A DNA stretch of 59,979 nucleotides from Candidatus Levybacteria bacterium RIFCSPLOWO2_12_FULL_39_17 (GTDB lineage Bacteria > Patescibacteriota > Microgenomatia > Levybacterales > GWA1-39-11): NCBI GenBank assembly GCA_001782675.1, contig MFPJ01000022.1, forward strand, positions 1 to 59,979. The letters are read 5' to 3'. The position numbers and the translations under genes are program-made. This document shows positions 19,386-28,649 of the stretch, piece after piece. Each line of letters starts with the position of its first letter. Position 1 is the first letter of the stretch. Below the pieces are notes generated by a model. That model saw only the letters and a program-made list of their open reading frames with translations, did not search any database and was not told the origin of the DNA.

Positions 19386-21036
19386 ATTATTCTTGCTTAC
19401 AATTATTGTAGTAGCGATTCTGATTCGATTTTGGCAAATAGGAAATGTGCCTCCTTCTCCTGATTGGGACGAAGCGTCTTTAGGATATAATGCCTACTCT
19501 ATAATGCTGACCGGAAAAGATGAATATGGAAAATTTTTGCCTATTATCCTAAGGTCTTTTGACGATTATAAGCCTGCATTATATGCATATTTAATTATCC
19601 CTTTTATAAAGATTTTCGGTTTAAATATTGTTGCAGTCAGACTTCCTGCAGCAATATTCGGGGTATTGGGAGTATTAGGTACCTACTTTCTAGTAAAGGA
19701 GCTGTTTAATAAAAATTCGAAACGATTAGAAATTCTGCCGCTTTTAGCAGCAGGTTTATTGGCGATATCCCCTTGGCATGTGCAGTTCTCCCGTGTTGCT
19801 TTTGAAACGCAGGTGGGACTGGCTTTTAATATATTTTCAATCCTTTTCTTTTTAAAAGGTTTCAAGCAAGGAGCTTATCTATTTATTTCTGCTTTTTTTG
19901 CTGCCCTAAGTATTTATGTTTATCAAAGCGAAAAAGTCTATATTCCTATTCTCTTTTTTGTTTTTGCATTAATTTATTGGAAAGATATTTTGGCTATACC
20001 GAAGAAATGGTTAATATCGGCTTTACTTTTCGGAGCCATATTTGTATTCCCTATGTTTTGGACTCTTGTATCAGACCCCAATTCCTTAATGAGAGCACGA
20101 GGGGTGAGTGTTTTCTCGGACCAAACTCAATTTTTAAAAAAAAATGTTCAAAAACTTGAGCAGGATAGGAAAAATAATGACTATTTGGGGCTCATTTTAG
20201 ACAACAGAAGGGTTGAATATTCAAAGTCTATAATTTCGGGATACATATCTCACTGGAACTTGAACTGGCTGTTTATAACGGGCGATATAGAGCGTCATCA
20301 TGCCCCATTTATGGGTCTAATGTATTTGGTTGAACTTCCATTTTTGCTTGCGGGAATTTATTTTCTGCTTTTTGGCAATTATCCTAAGAAAACTAAGCTT
20401 ACGATCTTGGCACTGTTCTTAATTGCGCCAATTCCTGCGTCTGTGACAAGCGGAGTTCCGCATGCCGTGCGAACCATAAATTTTTTACCAACATTTCAAA
20501 TATTCACAGCAATAGGAGCGCTTGCTGCCGCAAGCTTTATATCAAATATAAAATATAAAATAGTAAATATAAATATAAAATATTTAATATTTGCTTTATG
20601 TATTTTATTTTTTATTTTTAATATTCTATATTATCTCAATCAGTATTTTGTACAGCAAAATTATTATTATTCTCAAGCTTGGCAGTATGGATATAAGCAG
20701 GCCATAGACTTCATTGCTCCTATTAAAGGTCGCTATCAGAAAATAGTAGTTTCAAATGTAAGCCCTTTGGATCAATCCTACATGTTTTTCTTATATTATT
20801 TGAAATTTAATCCTGCCTCATATCAAAAACTAGGAGGAACATTAAGCGGAGGATTTGCGCAAGATCATAAGGGTTTTGATAAGTTTACATTTAAAGAAAT
20901 AGTCTGGGATAGTGAGAAAAAAGAGAAGACCCTTTTCGTTGGGACCATGGATGATTTTGGAGATGGAGCAAAAATACTTAAAAAAATTAATTATTTGGAC
21001 GGAAAATCAGCTATTGTAATTGCAGAAGTTCAATAA
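19378..21036 (+). CDS. GT39/PMT-like glycosyltransferase (paralog array member 4)
   Basis: MNKLFLLTIIVVAILIRFWQIGNVPPSPDWDEASLGYNAYSIMLTGKDEYGKFLPIILRSFDDYKPALYAYL. Track start 19267 overlaps upstream gene; ATG 19378 preferred. Confidence 0.82.
   Translation: MNKLFLLTIIVVAILIRFWQIGNVPPSPDWDEASLGYNAYSIMLTGKDEYGKFLPIILRSFDDYKPALYAYLIIPFIKIFGLNIVAVRLPAAIFGVLGVLGTYFLVKELFNKNSKRLEILPLLAAGLLAISPWHVQFSRVAFETQVGLAFNIFSILFFLKGFKQGAYLFISAFFAALSIYVYQSEKVYIPILFFVFALIYWKDILAIPKKWLISALLFGAIFVFPMFWTLVSDPNSLMRARGVSVFSDQTQFLKKNVQKLEQDRKNNDYLGLILDNRRVEYSKSIISGYISHWNLNWLFITGDIERHHAPFMGLMYLVELPFLLAGIYFLLFGNYPKKTKLTILALFLIAPIPASVTSGVPHAVRTINFLPTFQIFTAIGALAAASFISNIKYKIVNINIKYLIFALCILFFIFNILYYLNQYFVQQNYYYSQAWQYGYKQAIDFIAPIKGRYQKIVVSNVSPLDQSYMFFLYYLKFNPASYQKLGGTLSGGFAQDHKGFDKFTFKEIVWDSEKKEKTLFVGTMDDFGDGAKILKKINYLDGKSAIVIAEVQ
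20544..20584 (+). repeat. degenerate heptanucleotide array (AAATATA-type) inside CDS
   Basis: AAATATA AAATATA AAATAGT AAATATA AATATA AAATATT. Confidence 0.75.
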
Positions 21037-21038
21037 GA

Positions 21039-21734
21039 CTATTTTTTTCTTGCAATTACAATTAAAGAAACTCCCAGTGGCGGCTTTATGATCCCCTCAA
21101 TTATTTTAAGAACAGGAACTAATTTATCAAACAATGCAACTTGATAAAGTTTTAATGTGTGGCCCCTTTCAATTTTATCCCTAACAATCCAGCTAAACAA
21201 ACCGATAAAATTGAAAAAATAAGTCTTTTCTATAGTAAATCCTGCCGATTTTATTTTTTCGATCAATTCTTCTTTTTCATACCGTCTATAATGCCCGAGT
21301 GCTTTATCAAGCCCTGTATATGCGAATTTTTTTGCGGGAACCAGAATAAAAAGCCTCCCTCCCTGAACAAGAAGCCGATGCAGATTTCTAAAAGCTTTCC
21401 CATCGTCATTTATATGTTCCAAAACGTTTATAGCTATCGCGCTTTTGAAATGCCCTTGTAAAGTTCGTAGTATTTCTTTTGAGATATCCAGAGTGTTAAT
21501 TTTTATATTTTTTCGTTTAAATTTATTTTTTAAGTGAGTAATTAATCCCGGGTCTTTATCTGTTAAAAAAAGTTCTTTTTGTTGCGAGAAATAAATGCTT
21601 ATATTTCCCGTTCCTGATCCTACTTCTATAACGGGAGATTTAAGTTTTTTTATAAAATTTTCGGCAATCCAGGAGTTATAATTTGATGCACCTTCCAATA
21701 TTTCAAGGGTAGAGAAGCCTTTATAAGAAATCAT
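21039..21734 (-). CDS. class I SAM-dependent methyltransferase
   Basis: SPVIEVGSGTGNISIYFSQQKELFLTDKDPG...AIAINVLEHINDDGKAFRNLHRLLVQGGRLFILVPA. Start 21755 also possible, but a TATAAT overlaps that codon. Confidence 0.88.
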   Translation of the reverse strand: MISYKGFSTLEILEGASNYNSWIAENFIKKLKSPVIEVGSGTGNISIYFSQQKELFLTDKDPGLITHLKNKFKRKNIKINTLDISKEILRTLQGHFKSAIAINVLEHINDDGKAFRNLHRLLVQGGRLFILVPAKKFAYTGLDKALGHYRRYEKEELIEKIKSAGFTIEKTYFFNFIGLFSWIVRDKIERGHTLKLYQVALFDKLVPVLKIIEGIIKPPLGVSLIVIARKK

Positions 21735-21737
21735 ATT

Positions 21738-21766
21738 TGGACAATAATATAGCATTATACTATACT
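21738..21766 (+). promoter_or_regulatory. candidate promoter
   Basis: -35 TGGACA (21738-21743), 17 bp, -10 TATACT (21761-21766); ATG at 21784. Confidence 0.5.
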
Positions 21767-21783
21767 CTAAGAGTTCTTAGTAA

Positions 21784-23295
21784 ATGAAGGCATTCAATAT
21801 TCTTATATACATATTTTTAGGAACAGCTCTTGTTTTTGGGATTATGCTTAGGTCTGTTGATCTCCTAAGCGGGAATTATCTTTTTGGATTTGATCAGGGG
21901 AGAGATTATCTCGCGGTAAAAAAAATCGTTGTAGACCACAAACCAACACTGATAGGATCGGAAATCGGTGCGGGGGCGGCAGGGTTTAGGGGAATATTTC
22001 AGGGACCATTTCATTATTATTTTCTCTCCATCCCTTTCTTATTAAGCGGAGGAAATCCATACGGAGGGATTATTTTAATGTTTCTTTATGGGATATTAAC
22101 GATAATCTTAGGCTATCTGTTGGGAAAAGAGCTGTTCGGTAAATTAGGAGGCTTATTGGTTGCTGCTTTGATTTCGTTGTCTCCGCCGTTTATTTCTCAA
22201 TCCAGGTTTGTATGGAATTCTCATGGTGCTCCGGTTTTTATCTTACTCGCATTTTACTGCGCTTATAAGTTGTCTCTTGCCAAAAATAATAAGTATATTT
22301 TTGGAGCGTCATTTTTTTCCGCATTTATTTATAATTTTCAATTTGCTATTGCTGTACCAATGTCAATTGGACTGCTTGTTTACTTGGCTTTAATTTTAAA
22401 AATTAGAAGTTTTAAAAAATATTTAGTCGTGTTTTCCGGATTTGTATTGGCATTGTTGCCAATGGTTCTGTTTGAAATAAAACATAATTTCATGGCGATA
22501 AGGGGATTTCTGGATTACTCCTCAAATCCGGATAAAACAGAGATTACACTAATGTTTATTAAGCTATTACTGCGAGACCATCTGGGATCATTCATTTTTA
22601 ATGTTTTTGACAGTTTTCCCAAACAGAATTTTGCTTCGGGAGAATTTATCGCTATTTTTCTTCTGGCATGTACTTTGTTCTTTATTGTTAAAGAAAAGGA
22701 TAAAGATAAGAAGAGTTTCATTATCTACTTACTATCGTTGCCTTTTGTAACTTTTTTGATTTTGGGATTTTTGAGGAATGCAGTTTATTCCTACTATCTT
22801 TTGCATTTAAGTCTGGTTTATGTGGTCTTATTGGTTTATATTCTGATCTCGTCTATCCAAGCGAAGAAAGTTCTCCCTCAAATTATAGTTTTAATTTTCA
22901 TATCAATATCTTTTCCGCAAGCTTTTCCTAATATAATAAAAACATTCGTCTATGATTATAAAGATTACGGAGGGACTGCAAAGATTGCCGGCAAGAAAAA
23001 CGCTATGGATTATATTTACAAAGATGCGGGGAAAAAGGAATTTAACTTATTAATATTTTCTCCACCCGTGTATATTTATCCATATGATTATCTTTTATGG
23101 TGGTACGGGAGTAAAAAATACGGATTTGTTCCGGGGAACAAAAAAGAAGGAACTTTTTATCTTTTGATGGAGCCGGATTCTTCAAAACCGTGGTCTCATA
23201 AAGGGTGGCTTGAAACTGTTATAAAAGAAGGAGAGGTTGTTTGGGAGAAAAAACTTCCGAGCGGCTTCATTATTCAAAAAAGAATTAATGAATAA
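21784..23295 (+). CDS. GT39/ArnT-like multi-TM glycosyltransferase
   Basis: YLFGFDQGRDYLAVKKIVVDHKPTLIGSEIG...FQGPFHYYFLSIPFLLSGGNPYG. Confidence 0.75.
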   Translation: MKAFNILIYIFLGTALVFGIMLRSVDLLSGNYLFGFDQGRDYLAVKKIVVDHKPTLIGSEIGAGAAGFRGIFQGPFHYYFLSIPFLLSGGNPYGGIILMFLYGILTIILGYLLGKELFGKLGGLLVAALISLSPPFISQSRFVWNSHGAPVFILLAFYCAYKLSLAKNNKYIFGASFFSAFIYNFQFAIAVPMSIGLLVYLALILKIRSFKKYLVVFSGFVLALLPMVLFEIKHNFMAIRGFLDYSSNPDKTEITLMFIKLLLRDHLGSFIFNVFDSFPKQNFASGEFIAIFLLACTLFFIVKEKDKDKKSFIIYLLSLPFVTFLILGFLRNAVYSYYLLHLSLVYVVLLVYILISSIQAKKVLPQIIVLIFISISFPQAFPNIIKTFVYDYKDYGGTAKIAGKKNAMDYIYKDAGKKEFNLLIFSPPVYIYPYDYLLWWYGSKKYGFVPGNKKEGTFYLLMEPDSSKPWSHKGWLETVIKEGEVVWEKKLPSGFIIQKRINE

Positions 23296-24952
23296 GCTGA
23301 AAACAGCCTGCCTGCCGGCAGGCAGGGTTTTATTAATTATAATCTTTATTCTTGCCTTGTTTTTTAGGTTTTTTAATCTTTCTTCAATACCTCCCCAACC
23401 TACAGTAGATGAAGTTTCAATAGGTTACAATGCTTATTCAATTCTCAAAACGGGAGCCGATGAATATGGGAATAAGTTTCCTATTTTACTTCGTGCTTAT
23501 GACGACTATCGACCGGCTCTTTATGTTTATTTGGCAGTTCCATTCGTTGGTTTATTTGGTTTAAATCCGCTTGCAGTTAGACTTCCCTCCGTAATTCTTT
23601 CAACGCTAAGCGTAATAGCCGTCTATTTTCTCATAAAGGAGTTAGCCATAGGTGCCAAATCCATTCGACTTGGAAAATCACAACTCGATCTGTCCTTTGT
23701 TACGACTTGTCTATTTGCTATTTCTCCATGGCATATTTACATATCAAGATTGGGACACGAGGTAAATGCTTCTTTTTCCTTCTTAATTTTTGGACTACTG
23801 TTTTTTTTAAGGTTTATTAATAAACAAAAGTGGAATCTTTATTTATCTGCTTTATTTTTCGGGCTTTCTTTCAATTCCTACCAAAGCACTAAACTTGTAG
23901 CTCCATTAATTTTAGCTGTTTTGGCTATATTGCATTTTAAAACTTTAATCGCAAATAAAAAAACCGTAATTATTTCTGCAATTATTGGATTTATCGTTGC
24001 CCTGCCTATACTTTCAACTTCATTCGATCAGAACGCACTTATCCGCTTCAAAGCAACAAATTTATTAGAATATTCAGTCGATTATTTTAAAATACAAAAA
24101 GAAAGGCTTGATGAAAATAGGGCAAAAGGTGATTTAGTTGGAGTTTTATTTGATAATAGAAAAGTAGCATCCGGTCTTTTGATATCAAAAGCCTATCTTT
24201 CACATCTTAATCCCCAGTGGTTGTTTTTAAACGAGGGCGGTGAACAATTTAAAGCGCCGGCACTCGGGCTTCTATATTTGTTCGAACTGCCGCTATCTAT
24301 CCTAGGGCTTCTGTTTTTAACTCGGACTGGAATTCCTACAAAAACCGTAATATTTATTTTTGCTTGGAGCGTAATTGCTATTATTCCAGGGGCAATAACA
24401 ACAGGTTATGCTCATCCAATGCGAATTTTTTCTATCCTGCCTGTTCCGCAAATCTTTGCAGCGGTTGGGTTTTTGATTTTTATAAATTATTTTCAAAAGT
24501 TTCGGCCGGTAGTTTTAGCAGGATCGGTGTTCGTAGCGTTTATATTTGCCCTGTGGTTTTTTCACTCGTACTTTACTTTGGTTCCAAGGGAGCTGTCGAG
24601 CCATTTTCAATATGGAATTCTCAATGCTTTTGCCCGGGCAGAAAAAATTGAGGATAGATATGAGAAAGTAGTTGTGTCAAACACGGACCGACTTTTTGAA
24701 AGCTATATGTTTTATCTGTACTATAAAAGATATGACCCGGAGCTTTACCAAAAAATAGGAGGAACAGTATCGGGCGGGTTTGCAGAAGAGCACAGAATTG
24801 ACAATTATGTATTCGGGAGAGTAGATGATAAAATCAGTAAAAATACTCTATACATAATAAATCCTCATGAAGAGAAAGAGTTTATGCGTGTTCTTTACAG
24901 AATCCCATATCTTAATGGAGAAACAGCATTGCTTGTGGCGGAAATAAAATGA
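23288..24952 (+). CDS. GT39/PMT-like glycosyltransferase (paralog array member 5)
   Basis: QPTVDEVSIGYNAYSILKTGADEYGNKFPILLRAYDDYRPALYVYLAVP...FAISPWHIYISRLGHEVN. ATG 23288 (track start 23237). Confidence 0.82.
   Translation: MNKLKTACLPAGRVLLIIIFILALFFRFFNLSSIPPQPTVDEVSIGYNAYSILKTGADEYGNKFPILLRAYDDYRPALYVYLAVPFVGLFGLNPLAVRLPSVILSTLSVIAVYFLIKELAIGAKSIRLGKSQLDLSFVTTCLFAISPWHIYISRLGHEVNASFSFLIFGLLFFLRFINKQKWNLYLSALFFGLSFNSYQSTKLVAPLILAVLAILHFKTLIANKKTVIISAIIGFIVALPILSTSFDQNALIRFKATNLLEYSVDYFKIQKERLDENRAKGDLVGVLFDNRKVASGLLISKAYLSHLNPQWLFLNEGGEQFKAPALGLLYLFELPLSILGLLFLTRTGIPTKTVIFIFAWSVIAIIPGAITTGYAHPMRIFSILPVPQIFAAVGFLIFINYFQKFRPVVLAGSVFVAFIFALWFFHSYFTLVPRELSSHFQYGILNAFARAEKIEDRYEKVVVSNTDRLFESYMFYLYYKRYDPELYQKIGGTVSGGFAEEHRIDNYVFGRVDDKISKNTLYIINPHEEKEFMRVLYRIPYLNGETALLVAEIK
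23307..23326 (+). repeat. perfect 20-nt palindrome inserted near the 5' end of a CDS
   Basis: CCTGCCTGCCGGCAGGCAGG; gives the peptide ACLPAGR directly before TM1. Confidence 0.95.
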
Positions 24953-25725
24953 AAAAATTATCAGTAGTTCTTGCTGTCTATAATGAGGAAGAAAGTATCG
25001 GAAGATGTCTTGAGTCCGTAAAGGACTTGGTTGATGAAATTGTGGTGGTTGATGGAACATCAAATGACAGGACGGTTGAAATTGCCAGAAGATTTGGAGC
25101 CAGGGTAAAAATAACGACTAACAAGCCTAATTTTCACATTAATAAGCAGATGGCAATAGATATGGCAGAAGGTTCATGGATTCTTCAAATGGATGCCGAC
25201 GAGGTAGTATCTCCCCGGCTTGCTTCGGAAATTAAGTCCAAAATCCAAAATCCAAAATCTGAGATAAACGGCTACTGGATGCCCAGGAAAAACTATTTCT
25301 TAGGAAGGTTTTTAATGAAGGGCGGGCAATACCCGGATTACACACTTCGTTTATACAAAAAAGGGAAAGGTAGGCTTCCTCAAAAGGATGTTCATGAACA
25401 GGCTGTTGTTGAGGGAAAAGTGTCTTACTTGGAAAATGCCTTGCTTCATTATCCCTACAAAAGCTTTAGTTTCTATTTATTAAAATGGAACAGATACAAT
25501 GATTTGCTCGCAGGGCAAATAAGAGAAGAGCTCGGGAATAAAAATAAAATTGAAAGAATTGCATATGCAATAGCATATTTATTTATCAAACCCTCGCATT
25601 GGCTCTTGACTACTTATTTAAGGCACAAAGGTTTCATGGATTCATGGCAGGGTTTTGTATTTTCTTTTTTTTCAGCACTTCGTTTCCCCGTTTCTTTTAT
25701 TGTATATTTGACATCTAAGTCATGA
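24949..25725 (+). CDS. GT2 family glycosyltransferase (WaaE/KdtX-like)
   Basis: LSVVLAVYNEEESIGRCLESVKDLVDEIVVVDGTSNDRT...LQMDADEVVSP. Confidence 0.92.
   Translation: MKKLSVVLAVYNEEESIGRCLESVKDLVDEIVVVDGTSNDRTVEIARRFGARVKITTNKPNFHINKQMAIDMAEGSWILQMDADEVVSPRLASEIKSKIQNPKSEINGYWMPRKNYFLGRFLMKGGQYPDYTLRLYKKGKGRLPQKDVHEQAVVEGKVSYLENALLHYPYKSFSFYLLKWNRYNDLLAGQIREELGNKNKIERIAYAIAYLFIKPSHWLLTTYLRHKGFMDSWQGFVFSFFSALRFPVSFIVYLTSKS
25237..25259 (+). repeat. heptanucleotide tandem repeat (TCCAAAA)x3.3 inside CDS
   Basis: TCCAAAA at 25237, 25244, 25251 plus TC; encodes SKIQNPKS. Confidence 0.93.
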
Positions 25726-27128
25726 AAATGGCAAAATTTTTTTTGTTTGGTTTATTTTTTATTTGTTTTTCTTTTCTGCTTTTTTATAAGCTCGGAGACA
25801 ATTATTTTTCAAACTGGGATGAAGCTTGGTACGCGGATATTATTCGAAATATGGCAACTGACGGTAATTATATGAGGCCCATTTGGAATGAGGAGCCTTT
25901 TCTTGAAAAACCGCCCCTTTTCTATTGGATTTCTATAATTCCTTTTAATTTTTTAAAAGCAGAGCTTTCTACAAGATTGGTTTCGGCGATATCCGCTCTT
26001 GCTACCGCACTTTTTTTATTTCTTCTTGCAAAAAGATTATATAATTTCGAAGTTGCTTTAGCCTCCACTATTATTCTCTTTTCATCTATCGGATTTATTT
26101 TTAGGGCTAGAACCGGCAATATAGATTCTCTTTTGTCATTCTTTATCTTCGCGTCTTTGTTTTCATTTTTTATGGCACAAAAAAATAAAAGATGGTATGT
26201 ATCATTGGGATTTTCGATAGCTTTGGGATATTTAACCAAAGGGTTAATTGCTTTTTTGGTAATCCCCGTAATTTTGCTTTATTTTATTATTTCAAAAAAA
26301 GCCAGAGAGATTATCAATCCGTGGTTGATAAGAGGCTTAATAATTGCTCTTCTAGTTCCTCTTTTATGGATATTTGTTTCGATAATTTTAAACGGAGATG
26401 AGTTTGTAAAAACATATATATTCAAGCAAACAGGTAAATTTTCTACAACAGCATTTTTCTGGAATAATTTTTCTTTTGATTTCATCCCCTTTTTAAAAAG
26501 CGGTCTTAAATATTGGTTTGTAATTTTTCTTCCCGGTGTTTTTTATATGTTGATTAGGGAACGGAAAAAGTCTTCTATTATATTTCCATTGTATTTTTTG
26601 TTTTTCTTTTTTATCCTTCTTTTTTCAGAAAACAAAAGCAATTGGTTTTTGGTTCCTCTTTATCCTGTAGTAGCTTTAATTACCTCTTGGGCGATATTTG
26701 ATATAAATAAAAGATACATAAGGATAAATTCAGGAATTATAGTTTTTATTATCTTGGCATTAGCGGCATTTATCAATTTGAAGTTCAAAAATGAATTTAT
26801 GGTTCCTGATATTGTAAGAGATGAAGTAGCGGTTGCCGTAAAAGCAAGAGAATTGACAAGTGAAGGAGATTCTATTTTTATGACTAATCATTATTACCCG
26901 ACAACTGTTTACTATAGTCAAAGAAAGGTATATTCTTTATTTTCCGATAAGCATAGCCATGAGTGGTGGATTAAAAATAGAGGGGAGTGGAAAAATATTT
27001 TAAAAAAATCAAACCTATTTATTATTTCTACTCCTTCTGAATTCGAAAGTTTAAAAAGAAATTACCCTAGGTATCAATTTGAAACGATCTTCAAATCAGA
27101 AGAGAAATTACTTATAAAAAAGATATAA
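25722..27128 (+). CDS. ArnT/PMT-like (GT39/GT83) glycosyltransferase
   Basis: NWDEAWYADIIRNMATDGNYMRPIWNEEPFLEKPPLFYWISIIPF. Confidence 0.85.
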   Translation: MKMAKFFLFGLFFICFSFLLFYKLGDNYFSNWDEAWYADIIRNMATDGNYMRPIWNEEPFLEKPPLFYWISIIPFNFLKAELSTRLVSAISALATALFLFLLAKRLYNFEVALASTIILFSSIGFIFRARTGNIDSLLSFFIFASLFSFFMAQKNKRWYVSLGFSIALGYLTKGLIAFLVIPVILLYFIISKKAREIINPWLIRGLIIALLVPLLWIFVSIILNGDEFVKTYIFKQTGKFSTTAFFWNNFSFDFIPFLKSGLKYWFVIFLPGVFYMLIRERKKSSIIFPLYFLFFFFILLFSENKSNWFLVPLYPVVALITSWAIFDINKRYIRINSGIIVFIILALAAFINLKFKNEFMVPDIVRDEVAVAVKARELTSEGDSIFMTNHYYPTTVYYSQRKVYSLFSDKHSHEWWIKNRGEWKNILKKSNLFIISTPSEFESLKRNYPRYQFETIFKSEEKLLIKKI

Positions 27129-27129
27129 T
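27124..27129 (+). promoter_or_regulatory. candidate -10 element for galE
   Basis: TATAAT 7 nt upstream of ATG 27137; -35 weak. Confidence 0.35.
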
Positions 27130-27136
27130 TAGAAAT

Positions 27137-28117
27137 ATGAAGATACTTGTAACTGGTGGTGCAGGATACATAGGAAGTTTTATGGTCAAAAGACTGCTTG
27201 ACCAAGATGATCAAGTCACGGTTATAGACAGCCTTGAGCGTGGACATCTTGAGGCAGTTGACAGAAGAGCTGATTTTATAAAGCTTGACATCCGAGACCT
27301 CAAATCGCTCACGGATTTCTTTAGCGGAAAACATTTTGATGGTCTCATACATTTTGCCGGATACATTTCAGTTGAAGAATCTTCAAAATACCCTAAAAAA
27401 TATTACGAAAACAATGTGGAGGGTTCGAAAAATGTATTTTCAATTGCAGTTGGTTCGGGAGTAAATAAAATTATATTCTCTTCAACAGCGGCAGTATATG
27501 GAAATCCCATAAAAATTCCGATTCCGGAAGACCATCCTAAAAACCCCACGAGCCCATATGGCGAAACAAAACTTGCGACAGAAGAAACGCTTAAGGCGTT
27601 GAGAGAAAAAAATGCCAATTTGAGTTTTGCTGCGCTTCGTTATTTTAATGCGGCAGGCGCAGCTTTAGACGGTTCAAATGGAGAAAATCATGATCCCGAA
27701 ACCCATATTATTCCACTTGCAATGAGAGCATTGTTAACCGGTTCCGAATTTAGCCTTTATGGAACAGATTACGACACGCCTGATAGAACATGTATTCGGG
27801 ACTATATCCATGTTTTGGATTTGGTAGAGGCCCACATCAAGGCTTTTAATAGAATCGAAAAAGATCGAGGTTGCTACTACTATAATATTGGAACAGGGCA
27901 GGGCCATTCAAATAGGCAGGTTTTGGATATGGTTGAAAAAGTAACCGGGCGCAAACTTAAAATTCGAGAGGAGGAGCGGCGGGCGGGCGACCCAGACCGA
28001 TTGGTCGCAGATCCCTCGAAGATAAAGTCTGAACTTGGATTTTCCCCAAAATACTCGAATTTAGAAGCAATTGTTAAATCTGCTTGGACTTGGCACACTA
28101 GAAATTTGAAATTTTAA
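27137..28117 (+). CDS. galE: UDP-glucose 4-epimerase
   Basis: MKILVTGGAGYIGSFMVKRLL...SSTAAVYG...PYGETKLATE...LRYFNAAGA...HIIPLAMRALL...FSLYGTDYDTPDRTCIRDYIHVLDL. Confidence 0.94.
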   Translation: MKILVTGGAGYIGSFMVKRLLDQDDQVTVIDSLERGHLEAVDRRADFIKLDIRDLKSLTDFFSGKHFDGLIHFAGYISVEESSKYPKKYYENNVEGSKNVFSIAVGSGVNKIIFSSTAAVYGNPIKIPIPEDHPKNPTSPYGETKLATEETLKALREKNANLSFAALRYFNAAGAALDGSNGENHDPETHIIPLAMRALLTGSEFSLYGTDYDTPDRTCIRDYIHVLDLVEAHIKAFNRIEKDRGCYYYNIGTGQGHSNRQVLDMVEKVTGRKLKIREEERRAGDPDRLVADPSKIKSELGFSPKYSNLEAIVKSAWTWHTRNLKF

Positions 28118-28128
28118 ATTGAAAATTG
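28101..28128 (+). repeat. degenerate heptamer series spanning the galE stop and next start
   Basis: GAAATTT GAAATTT TAAATTG AAAATTG; contains the galE TAA and the TTG start of the next ORF. Confidence 0.6.
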
Positions 28129-28649
28129 GAATTACACTTATTTACTTATTCTTGCTAGCAAGTCTTTTCTTAGTTACAGCTAAAGAATCATTTGCTGTTT
28201 CAAGTTATGTTCTTCCTTACCCTTCGGTAATGCCGGGAAATATTTTTTATAAATTAAACCTTATTCAAGATGAACTCTTAAGATTTTGGTATTTCGGGGA
28301 TTTTGGAAAATTCCATTACAATTTGAAACAATCGGACAAATATTTAGTTGAGGCAAAAACTTTGTTTGAGTACAAGCAATATTTACTGGCACATAAAGCT
28401 CTTCTCAAATCAGATTTATATTTCAAAAATTTAAAACCAATTCTAACAAAAGCAAAAGAACACGGAAAAGACACTTCCGAGAAAAATGTTCTTCTTGCTT
28501 TCGCTTCGGAAAAACATATTGAGATTCTCACTAAATTAAGAATAGAGGTGCCTCAAGTTTTTGAATGGAAGCCTGAAGGAAAAAAACCAAAAAATTTAAA
28601 ATTAATGGAGAGCTTGGGAGAATCCATAATGATTCGGGAGTCCATATGA
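28119..28649 (+). CDS. DUF5667-like secreted/membrane-anchored protein
   Basis: N-terminal signal/TM; SYVLPYPSVMPGNIFYKLNLIQDELLRFWYFGDFGKFHYNLKQSDKYLVEAKTLFEYKQYLLA; TTG start. Confidence 0.7.
   Translation: MKIGITLIYLFLLASLFLVTAKESFAVSSYVLPYPSVMPGNIFYKLNLIQDELLRFWYFGDFGKFHYNLKQSDKYLVEAKTLFEYKQYLLAHKALLKSDLYFKNLKPILTKAKEHGKDTSEKNVLLAFASEKHIEILTKLRIEVPQVFEWKPEGKKPKNLKLMESLGESIMIRESI

Noticed and set aside
27961-28020. GC-rich patch in galE as another inserted element
   Set aside because: Encodes EERRAGDPDRLVADPSKI, the conserved GalE C-terminal motif; not an insertion.
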